Shown here: positions 55,107-64,000 of the stretch, piece after piece | Layout of the letters: every line of letters starts with the position of its first letter | Position numbering within the stretch: position 1 is the first letter of the stretch | DNA from: Zhongshania aquatica | Lineage (GTDB): Bacteria; Pseudomonadota; Gammaproteobacteria; Pseudomonadales; Spongiibacteraceae | Length of the DNA: 64,000 nucleotides | NCBI RefSeq assembly: GCF_027257955.1 | Contig: NZ_JANZNQ010000004.1 | Location: forward strand, 124,001-188,000 | Direction: 5' to 3' | Made by a program: the position numbers and the translations under genes | Notes under the pieces: generated by a model | Databases searched by the model: none | What the model was told of the DNA's origin: nothing | Seen by the model: only the letters and a program-made list of their open reading frames with translations

Positions 55107-57370
55107 TGCTCGAAGCGCTGCGAAGTATTGTTCAGGCAGTTAATGCTGCGGGCAACCTACAGGCAGCCTTAGACATTATTGTCAGCCGTATTGCCGAGGT
55201 TATGGGTACTGAGGTTTGCACCGTTTATTTGCGCGATCCCGAGACGGGTCGGCTCATCTTTATGGCGAACCAGGGTTTAAATCCCGAGCTCATTGGTAAA
55301 ATAAGCATTAGTCCAGACGAAGGTTTGGTTGGTCAGGTCGCGCGTCGCGAAGAACCGGTTAACCTTGATCACGCGGAAAAACATCCCAATTTCTTATATT
55401 TGCCGGGGATCGGCGAAGAACAATATCATTCCTTTTTGGGTGCACCAATTATCCATCAGCGCACAGTAATGGGTGTGCTTGTTGTGCAGCAGAAAGACAG
55501 CCGTCGTTTCGATGAAAACGAAGAGGCCTTCTTGGTCACCATGTCGGCGCAGCTGGCCGGCGTTATTGCCCATGCACGTGCCACTGGTTCAATTACAACC
55601 TCGCAGAATGCAGTTGGCGCGACGGCGTCGTTTAAAGGTATTGCTGGCGCGACTGGGGTGGCGATTGGGCGCGCGGTGATTGTTGCTCCTGCCGCTGATT
55701 TACACTCTATTCCTCGTCGCCAAAGTGACGATCCGCAACTAGAGCTGCAGGCATTCGACGCGGCATTAAACGCCGTGCGAACAGATATTCGTGCCCTGAG
55801 CGAAAAATTACTCACCCAGTTGCCCGCCGATGAACATGCTTTATTCGATGTGTATCTGCGCATTATTGATGATGGCTCGTGGGCGGCGGAAGTCATTAAG
55901 AAAATCAATGATGGTGAGTGGGCTCAAGGTGCATTGAGTCAGGTTATGTCTAGTCATATCCGTACCTTTGAAATGATGGAAGATGCTTATTTCAAAGAGC
56001 GGGCGACGGATATCAAAGATTTAGGTAGGCGTGTGCTCGCGTATTTGCAATCGAGCGACGCTGAGCCAGCCGAGTATCCTGAAAAAACGATTTTGGTTGG
56101 CGAGGAACTGACGGCTTCTATGCTCGGTGAGGTGCCCAGAGAAAAGTTGGTGGGCATGGTGTCGGTGCGCGGCTCAAGTAACTCGCATGTTGCTATTTTG
56201 GCGCGGGCGATGGGTATTCCCACGGTGATGGGGGCCAGTGATTTACCCTATACCCAAATTGAGAATGCCAACCTTATTGTGGATGGCTACTCAGGGTATG
56301 TGCATTACAACCCGTCTGTGGAAGTGTACGAACATTTTCGTTCGGTGTCGGAAGAAGATCAGGTCCTAACCCAGGGGCTTGAGGCCTTGCGCGATTTGCC
56401 TAGCGAAACCCTTGATGGTCATCGTATGCCGCTTTGGGTGAATACGGGCTTGATGGCTGATGTGGCGCGTTCATTGGATCGCGGTGCGGAAGGTGTAGGG
56501 CTGTATCGTACCGAAATTCCGTTTTTGCTTCGCGAACGCTTTCCTAGCGAAGAAGAACAGCGCGCGATTTATCGTGAGCAATTAATCGCGTTCGCACCTC
56601 TGCCGGTGACGATGCGTACCCTAGACATTGGTGGTGATAAAGCGCTGCCGTATTTCCCTATCGAAGAAGAAAATCCTTTCTTAGGCTGGCGTGGAATTCG
56701 CGTTACGCTCGATCACCCAGAGATTTTTCTGGTGCAGGTGCGGGCGATGCTAAAGGCAAGTGAGGGCCTCAATAATCTGCGCATTATGTTGCCGATGATT
56801 AGTAATGTGCAGGAAGTGGACGAAGCACTTGAGCTTGTGCGACGGGCCTACGACGAGCTGATAGAAGACGGCTGGGATATCACCTTGCCGCCCATCGGCG
56901 TGATGGTTGAGGTGCCTGCGGCCGTATATCAGGCCCGACAATTAGCGCGGCGGGTAGATTTTTTGTCGGTGGGGTCGAACGATTTAACCCAATATCTGTT
57001 GGCGGTGGATCGCAACAATACCCGTGTTGCAGACTTGTATCATGCTTATCATCCTGCAGTGTTGAATAGTTTGCAGCAGGTTGTGGATGCCGCTCACGCC
57101 GAGGGCAAACCGGTGGGGATTTGTGGCGAGCTCGCCGGTGACCCGGCAGCGGTACTTTTATTGATGGCGATGGGCTATGACATGCTGTCGATGAATGACA
57201 ATAGCCTACTCAGGGTGAAAGCGGTTGTTCGCAGCTGCCGCTTTGAGGATCTCCAGGCTTTGTTAGAGAGCACGATGCTGGTTGATACCTCCGACGAAGT
57301 GAAAGCCTTGTTGCGGAAAATGATGATTGATATTGGAATGGAACGTCTGCTTCAACCAATCGGTGCCTGA
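55103..57370 (+). CDS. ptsP: Phosphoenolpyruvate-protein phosphotransferase PtsP (EI-Ntr)
   Basis: PtsP is enzyme I of the nitrogen PTS; it passes phosphate from PEP to NPr and then EIIA-Ntr, for regulation rather than sugar transport. The 755 residues begin with a GAF sensor domain (about 1-165: [19 protein letters not shown]). The EI body carries the phosphohistidine H362 in [17 protein letters not shown]. The PEP-binding domain has [31 protein letters not shown] and CGELAGDP with C674. The true start may be the second ATG at 55106. It overlaps rppH; NPr and EIIA are not in the window. Confidence 0.96.
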   Translation: MMLEALRSIVQAVNAAGNLQAALDIIVSRIAEVMGTEVCTVYLRDPETGRLIFMANQGLNPELIGKISISPDEGLVGQVARREEPVNLDHAEKHPNFLYLPGIGEEQYHSFLGAPIIHQRTVMGVLVVQQKDSRRFDENEEAFLVTMSAQLAGVIAHARATGSITTSQNAVGATASFKGIAGATGVAIGRAVIVAPAADLHSIPRRQSDDPQLELQAFDAALNAVRTDIRALSEKLLTQLPADEHALFDVYLRIIDDGSWAAEVIKKINDGEWAQGALSQVMSSHIRTFEMMEDAYFKERATDIKDLGRRVLAYLQSSDAEPAEYPEKTILVGEELTASMLGEVPREKLVGMVSVRGSSNSHVAILARAMGIPTVMGASDLPYTQIENANLIVDGYSGYVHYNPSVEVYEHFRSVSEEDQVLTQGLEALRDLPSETLDGHRMPLWVNTGLMADVARSLDRGAEGVGLYRTEIPFLLRERFPSEEEQRAIYREQLIAFAPLPVTMRTLDIGGDKALPYFPIEEENPFLGWRGIRVTLDHPEIFLVQVRAMLKASEGLNNLRIMLPMISNVQEVDEALELVRRAYDELIEDGWDITLPPIGVMVEVPAAVYQARQLARRVDFLSVGSNDLTQYLLAVDRNNTRVADLYHAYHPAVLNSLQQVVDAAHAEGKPVGICGELAGDPAAVLLLMAMGYDMLSMNDNSLLRVKAVVRSCRFEDLQALLESTMLVDTSDEVKALLRKMMIDIGMERLLQPIGA

Positions 57371-57388
57371 GCACAGGCTTGGGTATGG

Positions 57389-58126
57389 CTAGTCGGTCAT
57401 AAAGCTGAAATGTTTAATCGTGCCTTCTTGGGCGGTGCCATCTGTATATTGTTGTTCCCAGAAGTCCCACTTTCCGCGCTCGCTCAGCGTAACAATACTA
57501 CTTGAGCGGGTGCCGTAGCTGTCATAACTGACAAAACGGCAGGATAGTGCGCGATAAAGCTCTTCGTCGAGGTTGTCGGTCGGTGTTTTGTCTTGAAGCA
57601 TAGTAAGTAGGGTTTTGTATTCTGCGCCCGCTGCCAATGTGGTGCGCATGTCATTGCGGCCTTTTTTTGTTTTTTCATTTTCGGCGCTTAAGAGAATATT
57701 ACCAATGGCGTGAATACCCGCTGGTAACACTCGCCAGCCAGATTCGACATTATTTATGTAGCTAAGTGTTTCGCCGTCGCAGGCAATAAAATTGAATGGC
57801 CGATATTGCTGTTTCTCTGCGTCTAACTGGGCGACGAATTCGGTACTTGTTTGCGAGCTAAGTAGGAAATTTTTGACTAAATCGCCTCGACTTCGCTCCC
57901 CCGTCGCGGCTTCCTCTCTTAGATTGGTCACTGCCGCGAAGTGTCCGTTGCGGCTAATACCAAGCCAACTGCCGCCAAACTCTAAGTCCTTGCCAGCCAG
58001 TATTTGAGGGTGCTCGGGCCAGAATTCTGTTGCTAGGGTGGGGCGCTGAAAAAACTCATCGCGGTTTGCTGCGACAGTTAAAGGCTGCTTGGGGTCATTT
58101 TGCCAGCTTATTAATATTAAGCACAT
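57389..58126 (-). CDS. NRDE family protein (TANGO2-like)
   Basis: 245 residues from the ATG at 58126. This start places Cys at position 2 (MCLILISWQ), as in the TANGO2/NRDE family, where it is thought to be an Ntn-type nucleophile; a TTG codon lies just upstream. The name motif NRDE is at about residues 21-24 (VAANRDEFFQRPT). It continues DLEFGGSWLGISRNGHFAAV, with TNLRE and FNFIACDGE following. Family function is unsettled, with proposed heme or CoA-linked roles. It is convergent with ptsP. Confidence 0.9.
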   Translation of the reverse strand: MCLILISWQNDPKQPLTVAANRDEFFQRPTLATEFWPEHPQILAGKDLEFGGSWLGISRNGHFAAVTNLREEAATGERSRGDLVKNFLLSSQTSTEFVAQLDAEKQQYRPFNFIACDGETLSYINNVESGWRVLPAGIHAIGNILLSAENEKTKKGRNDMRTTLAAGAEYKTLLTMLQDKTPTDNLDEELYRALSCRFVSYDSYGTRSSSIVTLSERGKWDFWEQQYTDGTAQEGTIKHFSFMTD

Positions 58127-58194
58127 CAATCCATTCGCTGTTGTTTACGGTTATTGGTCGTCATAATAGCAGCTTTGCCGAGGGCGTCAGTGGC

Positions 58195-58986
58195 ATGATT
58201 TTATTGGTTTACTTGGCCGTTGGCGCTGTCGCCGGGGTCGCTGCGGGTTTGTTTGGGGTGGGCGGTGGTTTGGTTATCGTGCCTGCGCTGGTTGTTTGTT
58301 TTAGTTTTTTGTCGGTTGCGCCAGAGGTTACCATGCAGTTGGCGGTAGGTACCTCCTTGGCAACTATTGTGGTGACTTCGCTGAGTTCAGTGCGTACACA
58401 CCATCAGCTAGGTAACATCGATTGGTCGTGTTGGCGCTCCTTGGCGCCGGGTATTGCTTTGGGTGTCGTGTTTGGCGTCGCAACCGCGGCCTCTTTGCCG
58501 GGCCAAGTTTTGAAATTAGCCTTCGGTATTTTTAGTATTGTTATTGCAGCGTACATGGGTTTTGGTAGGCTGCCATCGGCGTCACGGCAGCTGCCTAAAG
58601 CAATAGGCCTGGCCGCGGCAGGGACTGGCATTGGATATTTTTCGGCCATGTTTGGTATTGGTGGTGGTTCCTTAACCGTACCGTATTTAAGTTGGTGTAA
58701 TGTGCGTATGCAGGCGGCGGTGGCAACGTCAGCGGCTTGTGGATTGCCAATTGCAGTTGTTGGCTCGGCTAGTAATATGGTCGCTGGTTTTGGTCAAGCC
58801 GATTTACCTGAATACAGTTTTGGGTTTATCTACTTGCCGGCATTTATTGGTATAGCTTTGTTGAGCGCGCCGTGTGCAAAATTCGGCGCGCTCTTGGCTC
58901 AGCGTCTTTCGGCTAAGCGTTTAAAACAAAGTTTTGCGATGTTTCTGCTCCTGGTGGGCGGTCAGTTTATATGGGGAGCGCTTTAA
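58195..58986 (+). CDS. TauE/SafE family membrane permease
   Basis: 263 residues from the ATG at 58195; the longer frame overlaps the NRDE gene start. Two inverted-repeat-like halves each carry the glycine-rich hallmark: AAGLFGVGGGLVIVPALVV and YFSAMFGIGGGSLTVPYLSW. Eight hydrophobic helices. Members export sulfite, sulfolactate or similar anions; none is indicated here. It ends 3 bases before lgt and is the regular upstream neighbour of lgt in many gammaproteobacteria. Confidence 0.9.
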   Translation: MILLVYLAVGAVAGVAAGLFGVGGGLVIVPALVVCFSFLSVAPEVTMQLAVGTSLATIVVTSLSSVRTHHQLGNIDWSCWRSLAPGIALGVVFGVATAASLPGQVLKLAFGIFSIVIAAYMGFGRLPSASRQLPKAIGLAAAGTGIGYFSAMFGIGGGSLTVPYLSWCNVRMQAAVATSAACGLPIAVVGSASNMVAGFGQADLPEYSFGFIYLPAFIGIALLSAPCAKFGALLAQRLSAKRLKQSFAMFLLLVGGQFIWGAL

Positions 58987-58989
58987 GGC

Positions 58990-59790
58990 ATGTTGAGACA
59001 TCCTGATTTTGATCCGGTGGCGATTAGCATCGGGCCACTGGCGGTACATTGGTACGGGCTAATGTATTTGGTTGGCTTTGCAGCTGCGTGGTTTATTGCT
59101 AAAAGCCGAACTAAACAGCCTTGGAGTCCACTGAACGAGGCTCAGGTAGAGGATTTAATCTTTTACGGTGCCGTTGGGGTAATTGTCGGTGGTCGATTTG
59201 GCTACGTCATTTTTTATAATTTTCCGCAGTTTTTACAGGACCCTCTGTGGTTGTTCCGTGTGTGGGAAGGCGGAATGGCATTTCATGGTGGGCTGCTTGG
59301 GGTGATCGTCGCCGTTGCTTTATACGCTCGTAAGATAAAAGTGCCGGTCGTATCGCTATGGGATTTTATCGCGCCGTTGGCGCCGATAGGTCTCGGACTG
59401 GGACGTATTGGTAATTTTATTGGTCAAGAGTTGTGGGGCCGTCCTACTGATCAGCCTTGGGGTATGTTGTTCCCGCGAGATCCCTTGCAATTGCCTCGCC
59501 ACCCGTCGCAGCTATACCAGTTCGCACTTGAAGGGGTGGTGTTATTTATTATCATTTTTTGGTTTACCCGCAGGCAACGGCCGCCCTATGCAGCGGGGTC
59601 TTTGTTTCTATTGTGCTACGGATGTTTCCGATTCCTTGTGGAGTTTGTGCGCGAGCCAGATCAGCATATCGGTTTTGATGTGCTCGGGTGGATGACGCGC
59701 GGGCAAGAGCTATCATTGCCCATGATTTTGATTGGCGGTGGTTTGTTTATTTGGGCTTACACACGGCCTAGCATAAAACAGAGGAAGTAA
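58990..59790 (+). CDS. lgt: Prolipoprotein diacylglyceryl transferase
   Basis: Lgt transfers diacylglycerol from phosphatidylglycerol to the lipobox Cys of prolipoproteins, such as the lipoproteins in this window. The 266-residue protein has about seven transmembrane helices. Signatures are [29 protein letters not shown] with the essential His, the Lgt signature [20 protein letters not shown] and the C-terminal [11 protein letters not shown]. It sits 3 bases after the TauE-type gene and 1 base before thyA. Confidence 0.97.
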   Translation: MLRHPDFDPVAISIGPLAVHWYGLMYLVGFAAAWFIAKSRTKQPWSPLNEAQVEDLIFYGAVGVIVGGRFGYVIFYNFPQFLQDPLWLFRVWEGGMAFHGGLLGVIVAVALYARKIKVPVVSLWDFIAPLAPIGLGLGRIGNFIGQELWGRPTDQPWGMLFPRDPLQLPRHPSQLYQFALEGVVLFIIIFWFTRRQRPPYAAGSLFLLCYGCFRFLVEFVREPDQHIGFDVLGWMTRGQELSLPMILIGGGLFIWAYTRPSIKQRK

Positions 59791-59791
59791 G

Positions 59792-60631
59792 ATGCAGCAG
59801 TATTTGGATTTGTTGCGCGACGTACGTGACACGGGCACTGACAAGGGTGACCGCACGGGAGTAGGTACGCGTTCGGTGTTTGGTCGGCAATTGCGCTTTG
59901 ATTTAAGGCAGGGTTTTCCCCTGTTAACCACGAAGAAAGTACATTTGCGCAGTATTATTAATGAGCTAATTTGGTTTTTACAGGGCAGTTGCGATAATAA
60001 TTGGCTGCGCGAACGCGGTGTCTCCATTTGGGATGAGTGGGCGCTTGAGAATGGTGATCTTGGTCCAATTTATGGCAAGCAGTGGCGAAGCTGGGCTTGT
60101 CCAGATGGTTCGACCATCGATCAGATCAGTGAAGTGGTGGATATGATCCGTCGCAAACCAGATTCTCGTCGTCTATTGGTTAATGCGTGGAATCCCGCCG
60201 ATTTGCCCGATGAGTCTTTGAGTCCTCAGGAAAATGCCCGACGGGGTAAGGCTGCACTGCCACCTTGTCATACCCTGTTTCAGTTTTACGTTGCCAATGG
60301 GCGCTTGTCTTGTCAGCTATATCAGCGAAGTGCAGATCTGTTTCTAGGCGTGCCGTTTAACATTGCAAGCTATGCTTTGCTAACGCATATGATCGCTCAG
60401 CAGTGCGATTTAGAGGTGGGTGATTTTGTTCATACCTTTGGTGATTGCCATCTCTACCAGAACCATCTTACCGATGAGATTGTTGAGGAGCAGTTGCGAC
60501 GTCAGCCAAGGCCACTGCCTCAATTAATTATCAAGCGGCGCGCCGCATCTATTTTTGAATACACCGCGGAGGACTTTGATTTCGAGGGGTATGATCCCTA
60601 TCCCGCTATAAAAGCGCCGATTGCGATATAA
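59792..60631 (+). CDS. thyA: Thymidylate synthase
   Basis: ThyA methylates dUMP with methylene-THF. The 279-residue protein has the catalytic-Cys motif [11 protein letters not shown], the N-terminal [19 protein letters not shown] and the folate-site [13 protein letters not shown]. Compared with the 264-residue E. coli enzyme, it carries a short insertion (about 145-160, [19 protein letters not shown]) just before the catalytic segment. This insertion occurs in other bacterial ThyA proteins. It is coupled with lgt and folA. Confidence 0.97.
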   Translation: MQQYLDLLRDVRDTGTDKGDRTGVGTRSVFGRQLRFDLRQGFPLLTTKKVHLRSIINELIWFLQGSCDNNWLRERGVSIWDEWALENGDLGPIYGKQWRSWACPDGSTIDQISEVVDMIRRKPDSRRLLVNAWNPADLPDESLSPQENARRGKAALPPCHTLFQFYVANGRLSCQLYQRSADLFLGVPFNIASYALLTHMIAQQCDLEVGDFVHTFGDCHLYQNHLTDEIVEEQLRRQPRPLPQLIIKRRAASIFEYTAEDFDFEGYDPYPAIKAPIAI

Positions 60632-60645
60632 CACGAGGAGTAGAG

Positions 60646-61152
60646 GTGGTTACCGTTTCACTTATTGTTGCCATGGCAAAAAACCGAGTTATCGGTGTAA
60701 ATAATCAATTACCGTGGCATTTGCCCGCCGACTTAAAGCATTTTAAAGCGACCACCATGTCCAAGCCGATCATTATGGGCCGGAAGACTTGGGAGTCGAT
60801 TGGTCGGCCTTTGCCGGGGCGCAGTAATATTGTTGTTAGTCGCCAGGAGGATTACGTCGCCGCTGGCGCGGAAGTTGTTGCTACTGTTGATGATGCGCTC
60901 GCTTTGGCTCGTCGCGAGGCCCTGTCAAGGGGGCTTGACGAGGTGTTTATCATAGGTGGTGAGACGATCTATCGGCAAGCGCTGCCAGAGGTCGATCAGA
61001 TGTACGTCACAGAGGTTGATGTTGAGTTAGATGGTGACGCTTGGTTCCCAGAAATTGAACTAAATGAGTGGGAAGAGGTCTCGCGCGAGTGTTACCCAGT
61101 AACGCCCGAGGTGTCGCCCGGATTTTGCTTTGTCACTTGGCGGCGTGTGTAA
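60646..61152 (+). CDS. folA: Dihydrofolate reductase
   Basis: FolA regenerates THF from the dihydrofolate produced by ThyA next door. The 168 residues show the Met20-loop region AKNRVIGVNNQLPWHLPADL with the catalytic D28-equivalent, IIMGRKTWESIGRPLPGRSN, and IIGGETIYRQALPEVDQMYV. The start is GTG with SD ACGAGGAG. It lies 14 bases after thyA, completing a thyA-folA folate unit. Confidence 0.96.
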   Translation: MVTVSLIVAMAKNRVIGVNNQLPWHLPADLKHFKATTMSKPIIMGRKTWESIGRPLPGRSNIVVSRQEDYVAAGAEVVATVDDALALARREALSRGLDEVFIIGGETIYRQALPEVDQMYVTEVDVELDGDAWFPEIELNEWEEVSRECYPVTPEVSPGFCFVTWRRV

Positions 61153-61465
61153 GCGAAATAAGTTGTTTTATAAATGGTCGCGAATATTCCTGCTTTCGGT
61201 CTCGCTGTTTTTGTTGTCTTATTGAGCGTTACTTAAGTGGCGCGCTGTGTTACCACTCTTCACGAAACTGTAACTCTTTAACACATATAATTAGCAAGAA
61301 ATTTTATATTACGAAACATTTAGTTTTGTCGTTGATTCTTATGTTTGCACATGATTAAAATAAGCCCCGCTGTATGAAAGCACGGTCTTACGACTGGCCG
61401 TACGGCTGACAGAAGATAATAAGCTCTGCTTTCACTAAACGTCCCAAATAGGAAAAGCAATTCCC
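61153..61465. other. Regulatory gap upstream of the DUF3450-ExbB operon
   Basis: 313 bases without a gene. TATAAT at 61286-61291 is a perfect -10 hexamer, but no -35 box lies at the right distance. AT-rich 61270-61330 and GC-rich inverted pieces (CGTACGGCTG near 61399) were seen without a clear structure. No Fur box was recognised. The operon's promoter probably lies here. Confidence 0.45.
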
Positions 61466-62305
61466 ATGAAAACGCAACGATTGAAAACAATCGCGCTGGC
61501 GGTCAGTGTGGCTGTTGGTATGCTGGCCGGATCGCCGGCCTACTCAGCTGATAAGACTGCTGGGCAAGATCCTGCCGCAGCGCAACCGCCAGCTAAACCA
61601 CTTATCCCAGTCAGCTCAGTACTTGATGTTGGTATCAAGAGAACGAAGGCAGCAAAGCAATCTCAAGTAAAAGTTGATCGCTTGGCCGCTGAGACTGGTG
61701 ATCTACTACAAGATTATAAAACTGTGATGAAGCAAGTAGACGGTCTCCGTGTCTACAACGCTCGTCTCGAAAAACAGATTGCTGGCCAATTGCGCCGTAT
61801 AGCAAGTCTGGGTAAGTCAGTTGATGACGCAACTGTCATTCAGCGCCAGATCACTCCACTGTTGATTCGTATGATTGACGGTCTTGAGCAGTTTGTTTCT
61901 CTTGACGTGCCATTCCATAAAGAAGAGCGCGAAGAGCGTGTTGAATTCCTGCGCGCCAATATGGACCGTTCGGATATCACCATTGCAGAGAAATTCCGTC
62001 AAGTTCTCGAAGCCTACAAAATTGAAAATGAGTACGGCCGTAAAATTGACAGCTACAAAGGCGTTGCTTCGGTTGGCGGTTCTGACCGTGAAGTTAACTT
62101 CCTGCGTATTGGTCGTATCGGTTTGATGTATCAAACAACTGATGGTGAGCAATCAGGTGCTTGGGATCAAGATCAGCGCAAGTGGGTTGAGCTAGATTCT
62201 GGTGACTACCGCGGTGCTATCCAAAAGGGTCTGCGGATTTCGAACAAGCAGGCTTCTATCGATATCATGAAACTCCCGATTCCGGCTCCGGAGGCTGCTA
62301 AATAA
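61466..62305 (+). CDS. DUF3450 family periplasmic coiled-coil protein
   Basis: 279 residues with a Sec signal (TIALAVSVAVGMLAGSPAYSA). A long coiled-coil region (about 50-120, including AAKQSQVKVDRLAAETGDLL and QVDGLRVYNARLEKQIAGQL) is followed by a compact C-terminal domain with LRIGRIGLMYQTTDGEQSGA. DUF3450 proteins head the TonB-linked ExbB-ExbB-ExbD-TonB clusters of marine gammaproteobacteria. It is probably a periplasmic partner of the ExbB-type channel. Its stop overlaps the next start by one base. Confidence 0.9.
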   Translation: MKTQRLKTIALAVSVAVGMLAGSPAYSADKTAGQDPAAAQPPAKPLIPVSSVLDVGIKRTKAAKQSQVKVDRLAAETGDLLQDYKTVMKQVDGLRVYNARLEKQIAGQLRRIASLGKSVDDATVIQRQITPLLIRMIDGLEQFVSLDVPFHKEEREERVEFLRANMDRSDITIAEKFRQVLEAYKIENEYGRKIDSYKGVASVGGSDREVNFLRIGRIGLMYQTTDGEQSGAWDQDQRKWVELDSGDYRGAIQKGLRISNKQASIDIMKLPIPAPEAAK

Positions 62306-63693
62306 TGAAACGTAATCTATTAAAGGCCGCTGTGTTGGCATTCAGCGGTGCGATTGCCGTTGCATCCATGCCGGCGATGGCCGAAGACGCTAAGTCGCTT
62401 GACGAACTATTGAAAATGGTTAAGCAGGGCTACGCAACTGATGCTCGCGAAAACAAAGAACGCGAGCAACGCTTTGCAGCCGCTCGTTATGATCAGCAAA
62501 AAACCCTTGATGAAGCTAAGCGCACATTGGCTGCTGAAGAAAAGCGTTCGTCTGATCTAGAAAAAACATTTGAAGAAAACGAAACAGTTATCACTGAAAA
62601 GCAACGTCAGTTGAAAGAGCGTCTAGGTACCCTGACAGAATTGTTTGGTCACCTAACATCTACAGCGGGCGACCTTCGTTCTAACTTTTTGTCTTCTATC
62701 ATCAGTGTTCAGTTTCCTAAACGTGACCAATTCATCGATGACCTAATCGCTAAAATGTCTGGCGCAGAAGAGCTGCCAAGCATCGAAGAGATCGAGCGGG
62801 TTTGGTTTGAACTTCAGCGTGAAATGACCGAATCTGGTCGCATCGTTAAGTTCAAAACTCCGGTGACAACTGCTGGCGGTGAGACAAACGAGCAAGAAGT
62901 TGTTCGTGTTGGTACTTTCAACATGGTTAACACTGAAGGCGAATACTTGCAGTACATCCCTGAAACTGGTGCGCTTGCTATTTTGTCTCGTCAGCCAAGT
63001 GGTCCATACATGAGCTGGGCTGAAGACCTTGCGCAAAGCACGTCAGGCATGAGCCCGTTTGGTGTTGACCCTACAGGCCCTACTGGTGGTTCATATCTAG
63101 CTGCATTGATTGATAGCCCGACTCTTACCGAGCGCTGGCATCAAGGTGGTGTGGTTGGTTATGTGATTACCGCAGTTGGTGCCTTGGCGATGTTAATTGC
63201 TTTCTGGCGCTTAATTGTTCTTTCTATCGAAGATATGAAAGTGAACAGTCAGCTGAAAAGCAAAAAAGCAAACACCAACAACAGCCTTGGTCGTGTGTTG
63301 AAAGTGCATGAAGATAATCCAACCATGGATTCAGAGACTCTTGAGCTGAAACTTTCAGAAGCAATTTTGAAAGAAACACCACGCTTAGAGAATTCTCTAA
63401 ACCTTCTGAAAATTATTGCTGCAGTAGCGCCTCTACTAGGTCTACTCGGTACAGTAACCGGTATGATTATTACCTTCCAGGCGATTACTATCTTCGGTGC
63501 AGGCGATCCGAAAGCAATGGCTGGCGGTATCTCTGGTGCACTTGTAACGACTGTACTTGGTCTGGTGGTTGCGATCCCAACAGTTCTGCTGCACACCTTC
63601 GTTAGTGGTCGTGCCAAGAAGATTATCCATGTTCTTGATCAGCAAACTACGGGCATCATTGCCGAACACACGGAAGGTCACGCGGGGAATTAA
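62305..63693 (+). CDS. MotA/TolQ/ExbB-type proton channel with long N-terminal extension
   Basis: A 462-residue inner-membrane protein. A signal peptide (AAVLAFSGAIAVASMPAMA) is followed by about 240 periplasmic residues with a coiled coil (EQRFAAARYDQQKTLDEAKR onward). The C-terminal ExbB core (about 265-455) has three hydrophobic helices, VVGYVITAVGALAMLIAFW, IIAAVAPLLGLLGTVTGMI (the conserved proton-channel helix) and TTVLGLVVAIPTVLLHTFV. This long ExbB1 form occurs with DUF3450 and a short ExbB2. It is part of a TonB energy module. Confidence 0.93.
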   Translation: MKRNLLKAAVLAFSGAIAVASMPAMAEDAKSLDELLKMVKQGYATDARENKEREQRFAAARYDQQKTLDEAKRTLAAEEKRSSDLEKTFEENETVITEKQRQLKERLGTLTELFGHLTSTAGDLRSNFLSSIISVQFPKRDQFIDDLIAKMSGAEELPSIEEIERVWFELQREMTESGRIVKFKTPVTTAGGETNEQEVVRVGTFNMVNTEGEYLQYIPETGALAILSRQPSGPYMSWAEDLAQSTSGMSPFGVDPTGPTGGSYLAALIDSPTLTERWHQGGVVGYVITAVGALAMLIAFWRLIVLSIEDMKVNSQLKSKKANTNNSLGRVLKVHEDNPTMDSETLELKLSEAILKETPRLENSLNLLKIIAAVAPLLGLLGTVTGMIITFQAITIFGAGDPKAMAGGISGALVTTVLGLVVAIPTVLLHTFVSGRAKKIIHVLDQQTTGIIAEHTEGHAGN

Positions 63694-63696
63694 GCG

Positions 63697-64000
63697 ATGT
63701 ACCTACTGAATGAATGGATCGAGATTATCCGAAGATTCATGGATTCGGGCGGCGACGTACTTTGGGCGATCGCCGGCCTAACTTTCCTGATGTGGACGCT
63801 CGCTCTAGAAAGACTTTGGTATTACAAATTTAGCCTGTCGAAAGACGTCAATGGTGCTATTGGTTCTTGGGAAAAGCGTGCGGAGCGCAAATCCTGGAAT
63901 GCCAAGCAGGTTCGCGAGAAGTTGATATCTGAGGTATCGCTTAAAATTAATGCGAGTTTGCCGATGATCCAGACTATGGTGGCGTTATGCCCACTGCTGG
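63697..64000 (+). CDS. ExbB-type biopolymer transporter subunit, 3'-truncated by window edge
   Basis: The frame starts with ATG at 63697 (3 bases after the previous stop, preceded by GGGGAAT) and stays open to the end of the window, giving 101 codons. The translation MYLLNEWIEIIRRFMDSGGD, then VLWAIAGLTFLMWTLALERL, shows a periplasmic-facing amphipathic lead and the first transmembrane helix of a short ExbB2. The end VALCPLL is the start of the second helix. Read by eye from the DNA. It continues the DUF3450-ExbB1 operon. Confidence 0.85.
   Translation, partial: MYLLNEWIEIIRRFMDSGGDVLWAIAGLTFLMWTLALERLWYYKFSLSKDVNGAIGSWEKRAERKSWNAKQVREKLISEVSLKINASLPMIQTMVALCPLL

Overview
The window is a stretch of gammaproteobacterial chromosome. 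It is dense with housekeeping genes and carries one foreign insertion. Gene content and order (nrdR-ribD-ribE-ribBA-ribH-nusB-thiL-pgpA, rppH-ptsP-lgt-thyA-folA, zapA-6S RNA-fthC, ygfB-pepP-ubiH-ubiI, serA beside a D-2-hydroxyglutarate dehydrogenase) match Pseudomonas-like and marine Cellvibrionales genomes. A Spongiibacteraceae (Zhongshania-like) origin is my guess from protein flavour, not a demonstrated identity. No tRNA, rRNA, CRISPR array or IS transposase was seen.

Region 1-8.2 kb: the 3' part of glyA, then a + strand block for riboflavin synthesis (nrdR, ribD, ribE, ribBA, ribH) running into nusB, thiL, pgpA and purT. Region 8.3-12.6 kb: a TPP riboswitch followed by thiC-thiO-thiS-thiG. 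A ThiD-ThiE fusion lies separately at 18.9 kb, next to a retropepsin-like protease and a stand-alone ribA. That ribA supplies the GTP cyclohydrolase II activity that the degenerate C-terminal half of RibBA seems to lack. Between these lie a GST, an LLM-type oxidoreductase, a CPA2 antiporter, a TauE/SafE permease, a thioesterase and an outer-membrane-like protein.

Region 21.7-24 kb: AT-rich accessory genes on the minus strand (two lipoproteins and a tautomerase-family protein), then a gene-free gap. The gap holds a strongly base-paired segment preceded by a promoter-like sequence, a candidate unknown RNA. Region 24-38.5 kb: dxs-ispA-xseB, small exported and membrane proteins, mscL, a nitronate monooxygenase, an SDR, an alpha/beta hydrolase, serA facing a D-2-hydroxyglutarate dehydrogenase, and rpiA. 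ilvA follows, preceded by a 22-bp-arm inverted repeat.

Region 40.7-44.1 kb: the most interesting segment. Four AT-rich genes in one orientation are each followed by an attC-like recombination site, between ilvA and fthC, with no integrase in view. I read this as a cluster of integron cassettes lacking an integrase (CALIN). It carries an unknown protein, a DUF3800 protein, a GIY-YIG nuclease with an uncharacterised N-terminal half, and a small exported cysteine-rich protein.

Region 44.2-64 kb: fthC, 6S RNA and zapA with a coiled-coil partner (minus strand), then ygfB-pepP-ubiH-ubiI. A Fur-box-headed iron ABC transporter (binding protein and permease, no ATPase) follows, then gcvH, a HAD phosphatase, rppH-ptsP, an NRDE protein, and a TauE-lgt-thyA-folA block. 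The window ends inside a DUF3450-ExbB-ExbB energy-transduction operon.
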